Source: Victivallaceae bacterium (lineage in GTDB: Bacteria > Verrucomicrobiota > Lentisphaeria > Victivallales > Victivallaceae). From it: a stretch of DNA of 19,110 nucleotides. Position 1 is the stretch's first letter, and every line of letters begins with the position of its first letter. Of this stretch, positions 1 to 8,419 are shown piece after piece. The stretch is from NCBI GenBank assembly GCA_016292515.1, contig JAEDIJ010000037.1:1-19110 (forward strand), written 5' to 3'. The position numbers were made by a program, and so were the translations under genes. Below the pieces are notes generated by a model. The model ran no database searches. It worked only from the letters and a program-made list of their open reading frames with translations, and was not told where the DNA came from.

Positions 1-3000
1 CGAAACTGCCGCCGAAAACGTGACCGGCGACCACGCCGCCCGAGATGGTCACATTGGACTCGCCGAAAATCATCGCGGAACCCGCGCCTTGCAGATAGCA
101 GCCGCCGCCGAGATGTTTGACCGTGCCGCCCGCGAGCGTCACATCGGTGAAGAGGTAGCCGTCGACCGAAACGCCGTCGTTGACGAGCGCGCCGCCGATG
201 AGCGCATTGCTGAAACTGCCGCCGTTGACGACGACCGTCGAAGTGCCGTCCAACGAAGCGTCTTCGGTCAAATAGGAGCTGCCGACGATGGCTTTGCCGG
301 TGACGTTGGAGGAGTCGATCGTAACACTCGATTCACTGACGACCGTCGAACCTTTGCCGCCGCCGATGAGCGACGAGAAACTGTTTGCCGCAGTACCGCT
401 GACGGTAAGTTCGCCCTGCGCGTAGACATTGCCGGAAACGGTCGAGCCGGAGAAAGCGACTTTGCCGGTGCCGATGAGCTCGCCTTCGACATTGCCGGTG
501 ACGTGGACGAGGGCGCCCTCCGCCATCATCGATTTCGCATCTTCGACGTCTGCGAAGGCGCTGACACCGTAGAGGAGACCTTTCGCCGAGGCGTCAAAGC
601 TCTTCGTATCAAAGAGGTCGCTACCATCCCACTTGGCGTTGATGTAAACATTTTCCTGAGCCGCAGCAACGTAGGTGCCGAGATTGATCCCGTCATCCGC
701 CGTAAAGATGATGTTGCCGACCTTGGAAACGATCTCGCCGGAGCCCGTGAGCGTCGCGTTGTCTTCGACGACCGTGAAGTAGGCGTTCTGCGCGATGGCG
801 GTGTTGACGATGATCGTGCCGTTGTTGACGACGTTGCCGAGCGCTTTGAAGTATTCATCTTTCCAGAGACCTTCGGCGCTTTCGCCGTAGACGAGTTTCA
901 CGCCGTCATTGACCACCACATCGAAGTTCGTGGCGATCGCGGAAACGACCGAGTCTTCGGTGACCGTGACCGTCGCGGAGCCTTCGATCGTACCGTCGTT
1001 GACGATACCTTTGCGGAGGATCGTGCCGCCCGCCAGAGTGATGGAGACATCTCCCGTGATCAGCCCGTCGATGTCGGTCGATACGTGTTCATCGGTGACG
1101 TAGAGCCCCATTCTCACGAAACTGCCGTCGGTGATCATGACGCTGAGATTGCCATCGATCGTAGCGCCATCGCGAGTAACGGTGTAGAAAGCACTCTGCC
1201 CCGTAGCGGTCACGAAAGCATTGGAAAGCGTGATCTCGACGTCGCCCGTGACCGTCCCGGCATTGACAACCACAAGACCGTTGCCGATTGTCGTATCCTT
1301 GACGTCAAGTTTGATACCGTTGCTGGTAATGCCGTTTTTCTGCACGACGACGGAAAGCTGAGTTGTAGCATTGGCGATGTCGATGTTTTCGATGCCGTCC
1401 ATGCCTTCGAGGTTGACAAAATTGCCGCCGGTGACGAAAAGTTTGCCGCCTTTTCCGGTGTCGGAAGCGCGTTCAAACGCGCCCTGGGCGGAAGCATAAG
1501 CGTCGCCGTTGAAAGTCGCCTGATAGTCGCCGATCATGATGGGATCGGTGTCGTTGTAATTGGAGTTGAGGTAGGTGTCCGCCGACATGGCGATCGCCTT
1601 TTTCCCCTCCGGAACGACGTCGTAACTCTGGAAAGCGCCGGTGCCGATCGTCAGCGTCTCGCTGCCGAAAGTGACGGTGTCGCCGACACTCTTGTCCGCC
1701 CAGAGGGTGCTGAAATAGACCGGCGGCGCCTGATAGTAGAGGCTGTTGCCGTTGCGGACGATCTTGTAACCCTTGCTCGGATCGTCGTTGATGACCGAGT
1801 AAGCGTTGGAGAAGTTGTTGCCCGCGTCGAGGAGGAGGTAACGGCCTTCCGAGTAGTCGCAATCCGCGGCGTCGATGGTGATCACCGCGCCCGCGCCGAG
1901 CGTGCCGACGGAGAGCGTCGAGCCGACCGTGATGTTGATCGCTTCCATATTGTAAATCATTGCCGCGTAGGATTTCCCGCCGCCCGTGACGTTGACCGAT
2001 TTGAGATTGGTCGCGCCGCCCGTGACGACGACGGTGCCGTTGGTCGAAACGTTGTTGAACCAGGTCGTGCCGCCCGTGTAGGTGACGGTGCCGTCTTCAT
2101 CGATCGTGCGGCTGCCGCCGACGTTGCGGAGAAGTCCCGTGACCGCGACGGCGGCACCGCCGTCGACGGACGCCATACCGCCCTCGCTCGCAAGGGTGAT
2201 GCGGCCGCCGGAAAGGGCGTTCGTCACCGTGGAGCCGTTGAGATTGATGTCAAAATCCGTCGCCGAGATCCAGACGTTGGAGTTGGTGAAGTCGTTGCCG
2301 ACATTCGTCACCGTGGAGTCGGTGAGGCTGAAAGCGACTTTTTCCATATAGTTGCCGCTGTTGCCGTCGACGCCGGTGCCCCAGTTGCGGTAGCCGAAAC
2401 CGACGTTCTCCGCGGTCGACCCGACGAGGTTGTAGACGAGACTGCCTTTGAAGTTATTCATCCCGGCGTCGCCGCTGATCGAGCTCGCCAGCAGATCTTT
2501 CAGATCCGAGTTGGTGAAAGTGATCTCCTTGGTCGCGCCGGAAGCGCAGGTGTTGCCCGCGCGGCTCACGCCGGTAACCGTCGCGTCGTTGACGAACACT
2601 TTATTCGTGCCCCAAGTGATAAGACTGTCGTACTCGCCGCCCTCGACGCGGACCACGCCGCCGACGTTCTTGGCGTTGGTCACGCCCTCGGCGAAAGTCG
2701 CAAAAGCGTCGCCGCCGAAAGTCGCCTTGTAGCCGTCGATCTCGATATCCGAATCTTTCGTCCAAGTGCTGTTGACGTAGACGTCGACGGAAACGATGTT
2801 CGCCATACCCGACTCTTTCGCCTTGGCGTAACTGCCGAAAGCGTCGGTGCCGATGGTGAGCGTCTGATCGCCGTACTGCACCTGAGTGCCGTCGGCAAGA
2901 TCTTTCCACAGCATCGTGAAATAGACCGGCTTTTGCGCGTAGTACAAGTTGTTGCCGATCCACGAATAGTCGTAGCCCGTTTTGGCGTCGATGACGTTGA

Positions 3001-5266
3001 CCGTGACATTCGCGTGACCCGCCGTGCTCGAAAGCAGCAAGTAACTCCCTTTCGTCCCGTCGCAGGTCGCGGCGTTGATCGTGATCGTCGCAGTGCCGAA
3101 ACTGGAACCGCTGTTGGTGACCGACAGCGTCGAACCGACGTCGATCATAAGCGTCATGCTGTTGGTGGTGCCTTGGGCGGACGTGCCGCTGAAAATGAAA
3201 TAACCGACCGTCGAAGTCTCGCCGCCCGTCACATGCACCAGAGCATCGCCCTTGACGATGGCGTCTTTGATGCCGTTGCCGTCGCTTCCGCGGTTGCCGT
3301 AAAGGCTGGCGACATAGGCATCATTCAGCGTGATGACCGAATTTCCGTCGACATGGGAAGCATTCTGGGCGCCGGCGGCGGCAAGCGCTTTGGTAATCGT
3401 CGAACCCGTGACGTTCACGGTGAAGTTTCCGCTGGCAGAAGTCGAAGTCGTGATGAATCCGACCGTACTGCCGGTAATATCGACAAATGCATTGGCGGTA
3501 CTGCTCAACGCCGCACCGTAAACGGTGGAAACAACGCTGTCGATGACCGTTATCTTGCAGGAGTCCATAGAGACATAACGTCCCCCCATCAAGCCATCGG
3601 TCACTATGGAGTTGCGCAGCGTCACATCCGCCGTCGGGCACGCCGCGCCGGTACTGCCGGCGAAAAGACTCCCGAAAGTCGTGTTTTCGATGACCGTCTT
3701 GACGCCGTCGAAAGCAACGACGCTCGTGCTCGATCCGGTCGTCGGATAATTGCCGCCGACGACGTGAAGCACGCCGTCGCTCTGCTTTTTCGCCGCCGTC
3801 ACCGCATTGGCGACCGTGTTGTAGGCGTCGATGCTGATCGTCGCCTTGTAACCCATCACGTCGACCGTGCCGGAGGCAGGCCAGGTGTTGTCCAGATAGA
3901 TGTCAAGCGAAATAATGTTTTTCTCGCCGGCATCGGCAGCCGCCTGATAGCTGCCGAAAGCATCCGTGCCGATGGTGAGCGTCTTGCCCTTGGCTTGGAC
4001 TTCCGTGCCGTCGGCGAGGTCGCGCCACGCCGCGCTGAAATAAACGGGATCCGCCTCGTAGACGAGTTTGGTGCCGTCAAACACCAGACTGTATCCCGCG
4101 AGCGGATTGATGACGGTGATATTGTGCTTCTCCTGGTCGATCGGCTGCGTATTCTGAATGAGGACGTAACGCCCCTCGCTCGCGTCGCAATCCGTCGCGT
4201 CGATCGTGATCACGCCGTCGTAGTTATAACTCAGCCCGACTCCAAAAACAAGCGTCGCGCCGACGTTGATCGTGATATTGTCGATCGGAGCGTCGCCGAG
4301 CGCGTTGACGTAGGAAACGCCGCTTTTCGCCGTGACGAAATATTTGCCGGTCTCTCCTTTGGCGAGGATGCGCGAGGGGCTGTCGCTCATCGTCAGCGTA
4401 CCGACCGTGCCGCCCTCGAAATCGACCTGGATCGTGCCGTTGAGCGTCATCGTGCCGTTGCTGCCGGTACAGATCATGAGGTCCTTGATGTAGCCCGCTT
4501 CGCCGACCGTGACGGTAATGGTGCCGTCAACGCGACCGCTGGTGACGGAGCCACCGAGCTTGCTGATGTAGCCGCCGTCTTTAACGCTGATGTTGATGGC
4601 GCCGTCCACGAAACCGGAGTAGCCGACCGGCAACACCTTATTGATCGAGCCGCCGTCCACGACTGCGATCGTGGCGCTGCCGAAAGTCGAACCGCTGTGG
4701 TTGCCGTTCAAGCCGACCGAGGAGATGTAAGTACCTTCACCGACTGTGAAAGTATCGTTGATCGAGGTGTCACTGACCGCGCCGTCGAAAATGGAGATGA
4801 TGGCGCCGTTGGCGCTGCCCGTGATCCTGGTATTGACAATCCGCGTGTCAAGATAATCCCAGCCGTTACGGGCGTTGGTCACCCATTCACCGCCGACGAG
4901 GTTGACCGTCCAGTTTTTGCCCGCCGCTTTTGTCGCTTTGGCAAGCGTGTTGAAAGCCTTGATATTGGCATCGCCGATGGTGGTCTTGAAAGTGCCGCTC
5001 GCGCAGGTGATCTCGACTTCGGTCCCCTCGGGGAAAGGAGTGGTGATCGTTTTCCCTTCCGGGTCCTCCTCGGTCGTTTTCCAATCGAAGCTATAGAAAG
5101 CGTCGGGGCTTTTGACGACGCCCGTTTCGCCCGCCGCAGTTTTCGCATCATCGTATAGGAAAAACGCATCGGTACCGATGATCGCTTTCCCTCCCTCGAC
5201 GTTGACTTCCGTCCCGTCCGCCAGCCCCGCCCACGCGGTACTGAAAAAGAACACGTTCTCTGCCAT
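1..5266 (-). CDS. Giant beta-strand-repeat surface/adhesin-like protein, C-terminus beyond window
   Basis: An open frame of 1,755 codons runs without a stop from ATG 5266 (MAENVFFFSTAWAGLADGTE) to the left edge, so the gene is incomplete at its 3' end. AAGGAG at 5273-5278 sits 6 nt before the ATG and fixes the start. The product is low in Cys and Lys and rich in Gly, Thr, Ser, Val, Asn and Asp, with short alternating hydrophobic strands (e.g. 'VTGGxxS', 'ITIDAxxCD', 'GNVxVTI'). This is typical of beta-helical autotransporter-like surface proteins. It carries five large modules, each opened by a '(P/N)VYFxxxW' motif followed in most by 'LADGTxV...LTIGTDAFGSY'. There is no classical signal peptide: the first module begins within the first ten residues. 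Export would need a non-standard route or a C-terminal signal outside the window. A surface adhesion or matrix role is inferred from composition only. Confidence 0.85.
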   Translation of the reverse strand, partial: MAENVFFFSTAWAGLADGTEVNVEGGKAIIGTDAFFLYDDAKTAAGETGVVKSPDAFYSFDWKTTEEDPEGKTITTPFPEGTEVEITCASGTFKTTIGDANIKAFNTLAKATKAAGKNWTVNLVGGEWVTNARNGWDYLDTRIVNTRITGSANGAIISIFDGAVSDTSINDTFTVGEGTYISSVGLNGNHSGSTFGSATIAVVDGGSINKVLPVGYSGFVDGAINISVKDGGYISKLGGSVTSGRVDGTITVTVGEAGYIKDLMICTGSNGTMTLNGTIQVDFEGGTVGTLTMSDSPSRILAKGETGKYFVTAKSGVSYVNALGDAPIDNITINVGATLVFGVGLSYNYDGVITIDATDCDASEGRYVLIQNTQPIDQEKHNITVINPLAGYSLVFDGTKLVYEADPVYFSAAWRDLADGTEVQAKGKTLTIGTDAFGSYQAAADAGEKNIISLDIYLDNTWPASGTVDVMGYKATISIDAYNTVANAVTAAKKQSDGVLHVVGGNYPTTGSSTSVVAFDGVKTVIENTTFGSLFAGSTGAACPTADVTLRNSIVTDGLMGGRYVSMDSCKITVIDSVVSTVYGAALSSTANAFVDITGSTVGFITTSTSASGNFTVNVTGSTITKALAAAGAQNASHVDGNSVITLNDAYVASLYGNRGSDGNGIKDAIVKGDALVHVTGGETSTVGYFIFSGTSAQGTTNSMTLMIDVGSTLSVTNSGSSFGTATITINAATCDGTKGSYLLLSSTAGHANVTVNVIDAKTGYDYSWIGNNLYYAQKPVYFTMLWKDLADGTQVQYGDQTLTIGTDAFGSYAKAKESGMANIVSVDVYVNSTWTKDSDIEIDGYKATFGGDAFATFAEGVTNAKNVGGVVRVEGGEYDSLITWGTNKVFVNDATVTGVSRAGNTCASGATKEITFTNSDLKDLLASSISGDAGMNNFKGSLVYNLVGSTAENVGFGYRNWGTGVDGNSGNYMEKVAFSLTDSTVTNVGNDFTNSNVWISATDFDINLNGSTVTNALSGGRITLASEGGMASVDGGAAVAVTGLLRNVGGSRTIDEDGTVTYTGGTTWFNNVSTNGTVVVTGGATNLKSVNVTGGGKSYAAMIYNMEAINITVGSTLSVGTLGAGAVITIDAADCDYSEGRYLLLDAGNNFSNAYSVINDDPSKGYKIVRNGNSLYYQAPPVYFSTLWADKSVGDTVTFGSETLTIGTGAFQSYDVVPEGKKAIAMSADTYLNSNYNDTDPIMIGDYQATFNGDAYASAQGAFERASDTGKGGKLFVTGGNFVNLEGMDGIENIDIANATTQLSVVVQKNGITSNGIKLDVKDTTIGNGLVVVNAGTVTGDVEITLSNAFVTATGQSAFYTVTRDGATIDGNLSVMITDGSFVRMGLYVTDEHVSTDIDGLITGDVSITLAGGTILRKGIVNDGTIEGSATVTVTEDSVVSAIATNFDVVVNDGVKLVYGESAEGLWKDEYFKALGNVVNNGTIIVNTAIAQNAYFTVVEDNATLTGSGEIVSKVGNIIFTADDGINLGTYVAAAQENVYINAKWDGSDLFDTKSFDASAKGLLYGVSAFADVEDAKSMMAEGALVHVTGNVEGELIGTGKVAFSGSTVSGNVYAQGELTVSGTAANSFSSLIGGGKGSTVVSESSVTIDSSNVTGKAIVGSSYLTEDASLDGTSTVVVNGGSFSNALIGGALVNDGVSVDGYLFTDVTLAGGTVKHLGGGCYLQGAGSAMIFGESNVTISGGVVAGHVFGGSF
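629..5257 (-). repeat. Five long intragenic modules with 'VYFxxxW' signature
   Basis: The module-opening motif occurs at 5231-5257 (NVFFFSTAW), 4025-4048 (PVYFSAAW), 2906-2929 (PVYFTMLW), 1700-1723 (PVYFSTLW) and 629-652 (NVYINAKW). The Trp codons are 1206, 1119, 1206 and 1071 bp apart, all multiples of three. This gives modules of 402, 373, 402 and 357 residues. Copies 1-4 continue into a gamma-like core 'GTxV....LTIGTxAF'; the fifth is degenerate (DTKSFDASAKGLLYGVSAF). Copies 2-4 are each preceded by an 'ITIDAxxCDxxxGRYLLL' block. The modules look like internal duplications that have diverged strongly. Confidence 0.75.
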
Positions 5267-5298
5267 AACTTACTCCTTGATTGTGGTTTTTTGTGTCG

Positions 5299-5328
5299 TT
5301 GAACGTTGTTGTTTCTTTATATTATATT
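5299..5328 (+). promoter_or_regulatory. Candidate sigma-70 promoter of the nucleotidyltransferase pair
   Basis: TTGAAC (5299-5304) and TATATT (5323-5328) are 18 bp apart on the plus strand. The implied transcription start near 5335 lies downstream of the possible TTG starts at 5306 and 5327. It would leave about 43 nt before GTG 5378, which supports the GTG as the real start. No strong Shine-Dalgarno sequence is present. Confidence 0.4.
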
Positions 5329-5352
5329 GTGCAAGCCGCTTTCTTTTGAGAG
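5318..5352 (-). promoter_or_regulatory. Candidate promoter of the giant repeat gene
   Basis: On the minus strand TATAAT lies at 5321-5326, with a poor -35 (TCAAAA-like) about 17 bp upstream. Transcription would start near 5314, giving a leader of roughly 48 nt before ATG 5266, which contains the AAGGAG site. The -10 box overlaps the plus-strand candidate -10 at 5323-5328, so the two divergent genes may compete for polymerase. This is a motif call only. Confidence 0.4.
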
Positions 5353-5377
5353 TTTATCTGATCTTAATTCGCCGCGC

Positions 5378-6427
5378 GTGATCTTCCGCGGCGTCTGGGG
5401 CAGTCATGCCTTCGGCACCGACACTCCGCAAAGCGATCGCGATACCATCGGCGTGTTCGTAATGGAGCAAAGGCACTACCTCGCCGTCGGAAACCCGATC
5501 ACCCAGATCGCGGATGACGGCAACGACCATCGTTTCTATGCGCTGAAAAACTATCTCGAACTCGCGGCAAACGCCAATCCCAACATTTTGGATTCGCTGT
5601 TTCTCCCGCCGGACTGCGTTTTGCGGTCAACCGCATATTGGCAGATGCTTCAAGCGCAACGTAAAATTTTCGTCTCCCGTCAGGCGAGCAAAAGCTACTG
5701 CGAATACGCGATGTCGCAAATCAAAAAAGCCAAGGGGTGCAATAAACGCGTTCACAACCCCCAACCGGAAAAACCGCCTACGGAAGAAGGCTTCTGCCGG
5801 ATCCTGCTTTCCCATGCCTCCGGGATGCCGGCACGCCCCTTGCCGCTTGCAAAAGCGGGGATCGACTTGAAAAAGTGCCACGTCGCCGCCGTCGAAAACG
5901 CTTCCGGACTTTATCGGCTGTACGATTACGGAGAGCAGGCAAAGGGTGTCTTCCGCAACGGGATGCTGGTCTGCGAAAGCATTCCAAAAGAGGATGAAAA
6001 AAGCCGCTTCATCGGGCTCTTGCTTTTCAATAAAAATGCGTTTGAAAAGGCAAAGTCCGAGCATCGGCAGTACTGGGATTGGCGAAAACACCGCAACGAC
6101 GCGCGCTGGCGCAGTCAGGAATCCGGCAAGATGGACTACGACGCCAAAAACCTGATGCACACTTTCCGCCTGCTGTATTCGGGGCTGAACATTATGAAAT
6201 ACGGTGAACCGCTGATCCGTTTCTCCGGTGAAAAATTGCAGGAATTGAGAGCAATTCGGGCGGGCAAATATACCTACGATGAGTTATTGGCAAAAGTCGC
6301 GGTTCTTTCCGGAGAGTTGGAATCATTGCGGAAAAATTCGACGCTGCCGGAAACCGCCGATATGGATGCCGTCAATCATCTGTTGTTTTCGGTTACAGAA
6401 AAATGGGAGAGCGACCATGCACGATAA
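5378..6427 (+). CDS. RlaP/YcgL-type nucleotidyltransferase (PF10127-like), first copy
   Basis: A polymerase-beta-superfamily nucleotidyltransferase of about 349 residues. The N-terminus carries the signature GS-x10-DxD: G8-S9, then D20-R21-D22 in 'GSHAFGTDTPQSDRD', counted from GTG 5378. The acidic pair would bind metal and nucleotide. The family (RlaP, RNA-ligase-associated protein; E. coli YcgL-like) is linked by comparative genomics to RNA repair, but the substrate is unknown. The frame is open upstream to TTG 5306. I prefer GTG 5378 because family members begin directly at the first strand ('IFRGVWGSHA') and the candidate promoter starts transcription near 5335. No good ribosome binding site precedes either choice, so the start is uncertain and a slightly longer N-terminus is possible. 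The 3' end overlaps the next gene by 11 bp, indicating co-translation. Confidence 0.75.
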   Translation: MIFRGVWGSHAFGTDTPQSDRDTIGVFVMEQRHYLAVGNPITQIADDGNDHRFYALKNYLELAANANPNILDSLFLPPDCVLRSTAYWQMLQAQRKIFVSRQASKSYCEYAMSQIKKAKGCNKRVHNPQPEKPPTEEGFCRILLSHASGMPARPLPLAKAGIDLKKCHVAAVENASGLYRLYDYGEQAKGVFRNGMLVCESIPKEDEKSRFIGLLLFNKNAFEKAKSEHRQYWDWRKHRNDARWRSQESGKMDYDAKNLMHTFRLLYSGLNIMKYGEPLIRFSGEKLQELRAIRAGKYTYDELLAKVAVLSGELESLRKNSTLPETADMDAVNHLLFSVTEKWESDHAR

Positions 6428-7178
6428 AATCGTTTCCGTCCTGCGCGATTTGGAACGTCAACAGGATTTCAAAATTCTCTTTGCCGCCGAATCCGGTAGC
6501 CGCGCCTGGGGTTTTGCTTCGCCGGACAGCGATTACGACATCCGGGTGATCTACGCCAAGCCGGAATCGTGGTACTGGTCGCTGGATGCCAGGCAACCGG
6601 ATACCTTTGAGGCGATGTTACCCGATGAAATGGATGTTTCCGCGTGGGAACTCCACAAGACGCTGCGCCTTTTCGCCGATTGCAATCCCGCCTTGAACGA
6701 ATGGCTCGGCAGTCCGATCGTCTACTATGCCGATCCCCGATTTGCGGAAGAACTCCGAAACCTGATCCCGGCTTACTTCAATCCGATCCGCGCCGCCCAT
6801 CATTATCTTTCGATGTCCGCGAAGTCGCTTGCTGACCGGCAGGAGGATGGAAGCATCGCCATCAAGAAACTCTTTTACGCATTGCGGGGGCTTTTAGCGG
6901 CAATGTGGACGGGAAAAAAGCAGGCGATGCCTCCGACGCCTTTTGCCGAATTGCTGATCCCGGATTACATCGCCCCTGCGATTTCAGCGGAAATCACACG
7001 GCTACAAGAACTTAAAGCGCATTCCATAGAAAAAGCCCGAATCCCGTTTCCGCAGGTCTTGTCCGACTTTTTTGTCACTGAGCGAGCAAACGTCCTGCGC
7101 GCCGTTGAAACGATGAAAAACCATCTCTATCCGCTGGACGCATTGAATCAACTGTTCTATCGCACGATCAAAGGCTGA
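6417..7178 (+). CDS. RlaP/YcgL-type nucleotidyltransferase (PF10127-like), second copy
   Basis: A 253-residue paralogue-type protein with the nucleotidyltransferase core 'AAESGSRAWGFASPDSDYDIR': G27-S28 and the metal-binding D39-Y40-D41. It continues with the family's helical region ('NPALNEWLGSPIVY', 'HHYLSMSAKS', 'IKKLFYALRGLLAAMW'). Its length and motif order match the short bacterial RlaP/YcgL proteins, which transfer a nucleotide to an unknown acceptor. ATG 6417 lies inside the end of the previous gene (11-bp overlap, different frame) after GGGAGAG, so the two are translationally coupled. The longer upstream-extended frame is rejected because that stretch is the other gene. The copies differ in length (349 against 253 residues) and look like old, diverged paralogues. 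No RNA ligase, RtcB or RtcA gene is visible next to them. Confidence 0.85.
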   Translation: MHDKIVSVLRDLERQQDFKILFAAESGSRAWGFASPDSDYDIRVIYAKPESWYWSLDARQPDTFEAMLPDEMDVSAWELHKTLRLFADCNPALNEWLGSPIVYYADPRFAEELRNLIPAYFNPIRAAHHYLSMSAKSLADRQEDGSIAIKKLFYALRGLLAAMWTGKKQAMPPTPFAELLIPDYIAPAISAEITRLQELKAHSIEKARIPFPQVLSDFFVTERANVLRAVETMKNHLYPLDALNQLFYRTIKG

Positions 7179-7192
7179 CCCCATCGGATCAG

Positions 7193-7216
7193 AAAAACAG
7201 GTTTTTAATTCCTGTC
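7193..7216 (-). terminator. Weak rho-independent terminator of the minus-strand operon
   Basis: On the minus strand ACAGG (7211-7215) pairs with CCTGT (7197-7201) across a 9-nt A/T-rich loop and runs directly into five Ts (7193-7197). It lies about 60 bp beyond the stop codon of the GyrB-like gene, in the 97-bp gap between convergent genes. The stem is only 5-6 bp. Confidence 0.4.
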
Positions 7217-7275
7217 TTGCAAATATACGCAAAATATCGGACACTATCGGAAAAACCGGGCAAGCATAATATGAT

Positions 7276-8415
7276 TTATAGTGCCTGATCTGCGAAATAG
7301 CGGGGCGTGGCTTTGGCATCGCTTTGTAAAAGTTCCTTTTGTTTTTGTTTCCGTTCGCGGATGCGGTCGATGCGCGTAAAAAATTCATCGCAATCGTCGG
7401 GGTGCGCCAGCCAGAATTTTTTCAGTTGTTCCGAAAGAAAAGTTTTGATTTTCAAAAAAAGTTCCACGTTGCCCAGACGGTTTTTCGTCTGCGCTTCAAA
7501 AACGGGATTTTCAATTTGAATGGCGATCGCCGCGACGACCCCCTCAAAAGTTTCCGCGGCGGATAAAGTTCTCCCTGCTTGACCGTCCTTCCAAAACGAA
7601 CGGGAAACTTCCAACAGCGCCGCCTTTGCCGCATCGACGTGGACCCCGCCGTTTCCCGTTAGATGCCCGTTGACGAAAGAGTGCCAATGCCCCGCTATGG
7701 AATCGTCAAAAACGAGCGCGAAATCAATTTCCGGCGAGGAGAAATGTATCGGCGGAGTTTTCAATTTCGCGGCATCGACGGTACAAAACAGATAGTTGAC
7801 CAGCCCGTAAACCGGCGGCAGAAAATTTTCATTGAATGAAATTTTCAATCCTTCCGCCGTTGCAAGATAACTTAAAAGAATGTTTTTGGCGATTTCCGGT
7901 TGCATTTCCGTTTTGCCGAAGATCGCCGGATCCGGATACGCCTCGATGAAGCAACCGTCGGCATCCCGGGTTTCTCCTGACGTTTCCGTCATCGCTTTTC
8001 CCTGTTCATAAAGGAGTTTCCGGTAATGACCCAGGCGGACGGAGCGGATCTGAAAACGCCGGGAAAGATGACGCACGACTTTGAGTCCCAATCCATGCAA
8101 GCCAATGGTATTATGGTAGGCGTCGTGATGAAATTTAGCTCCGGCGAAGTTTTTTTCGCAAACGGTTTCCAGTGCATCCAGCGGAATACCGCGTCCGTAG
8201 TCGCGGAGAGAAAAATGGTCGGCGGTGAGCCGGACATCGATCATTGTGCCGAATCCGGCGCGAAATTCATCCACGCTGTTTTCAACGATCTCTTTCAACA
8301 GCGAATAAATGCCGTCGCCGATGTTTTTGCCGTTGCGGACGTTGGCGACATACATCGCCGGACGGCGGCGGATGTGCTCCGCATCCGAAAGACAGATGAT
8401 TTTTTCGTCATTCAT
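7276..8415 (-). CDS. Stand-alone GyrB/ParE-type GHKL ATPase, no TOPRIM domain
   Basis: A 379-residue protein covering only the N-terminal ATPase plus transducer half of a type II topoisomerase B subunit. Visible motifs are: 'HIRRRPAMYV' 14-23 (GyrB 'VRKRPGMYI'); N-box 'KEIVENSVDE' with E42, N46 and D49, the same numbering as E. coli GyrB; 'RDYGRGIP' 71-78; lid and G2 'GLHGLGLKVV' 105-114; transducer 'SFVNGHLTGNGGVHVDAAKAAL' 246-267; and the switch-lysine loop 'QTKNRLGN' 309-316. All ATP-binding residues appear intact. The frame ends with a charged helix (R351-Q359) where TOPRIM would begin, so DNA cleavage cannot be performed by this protein. The gene starts 4 bp after the VWA gene's stop and is the last of four coupled genes. 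An ATP-operated dimer clamp acting with the operon's other proteins is an inference. Confidence 0.85.
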   Translation of the reverse strand: MNDEKIICLSDAEHIRRRPAMYVANVRNGKNIGDGIYSLLKEIVENSVDEFRAGFGTMIDVRLTADHFSLRDYGRGIPLDALETVCEKNFAGAKFHHDAYHNTIGLHGLGLKVVRHLSRRFQIRSVRLGHYRKLLYEQGKAMTETSGETRDADGCFIEAYPDPAIFGKTEMQPEIAKNILLSYLATAEGLKISFNENFLPPVYGLVNYLFCTVDAAKLKTPPIHFSSPEIDFALVFDDSIAGHWHSFVNGHLTGNGGVHVDAAKAALLEVSRSFWKDGQAGRTLSAAETFEGVVAAIAIQIENPVFEAQTKNRLGNVELFLKIKTFLSEQLKKFWLAHPDDCDEFFTRIDRIRERKQKQKELLQSDAKATPRYFADQAL

Positions 8416-8419
8416 CGGT

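Noticed and set aside
20..5158. 1,712-codon plus-strand open frame
   Set aside because: It is the exact antisense of the repeat-protein frame, has no ribosome binding site, no domain, and a composition that is the mirror of Gly/Thr/Val/Asn codons.
5627..6160. 177-residue minus-strand frame
   Set aside because: It is antisense to the first nucleotidyltransferase gene, whose motifs are clear on the plus strand.
7670..7686. TGGCAC on the minus strand
   Set aside because: No GC follows at the required 10-bp spacing, and it lies within the GHKL ATPase gene.
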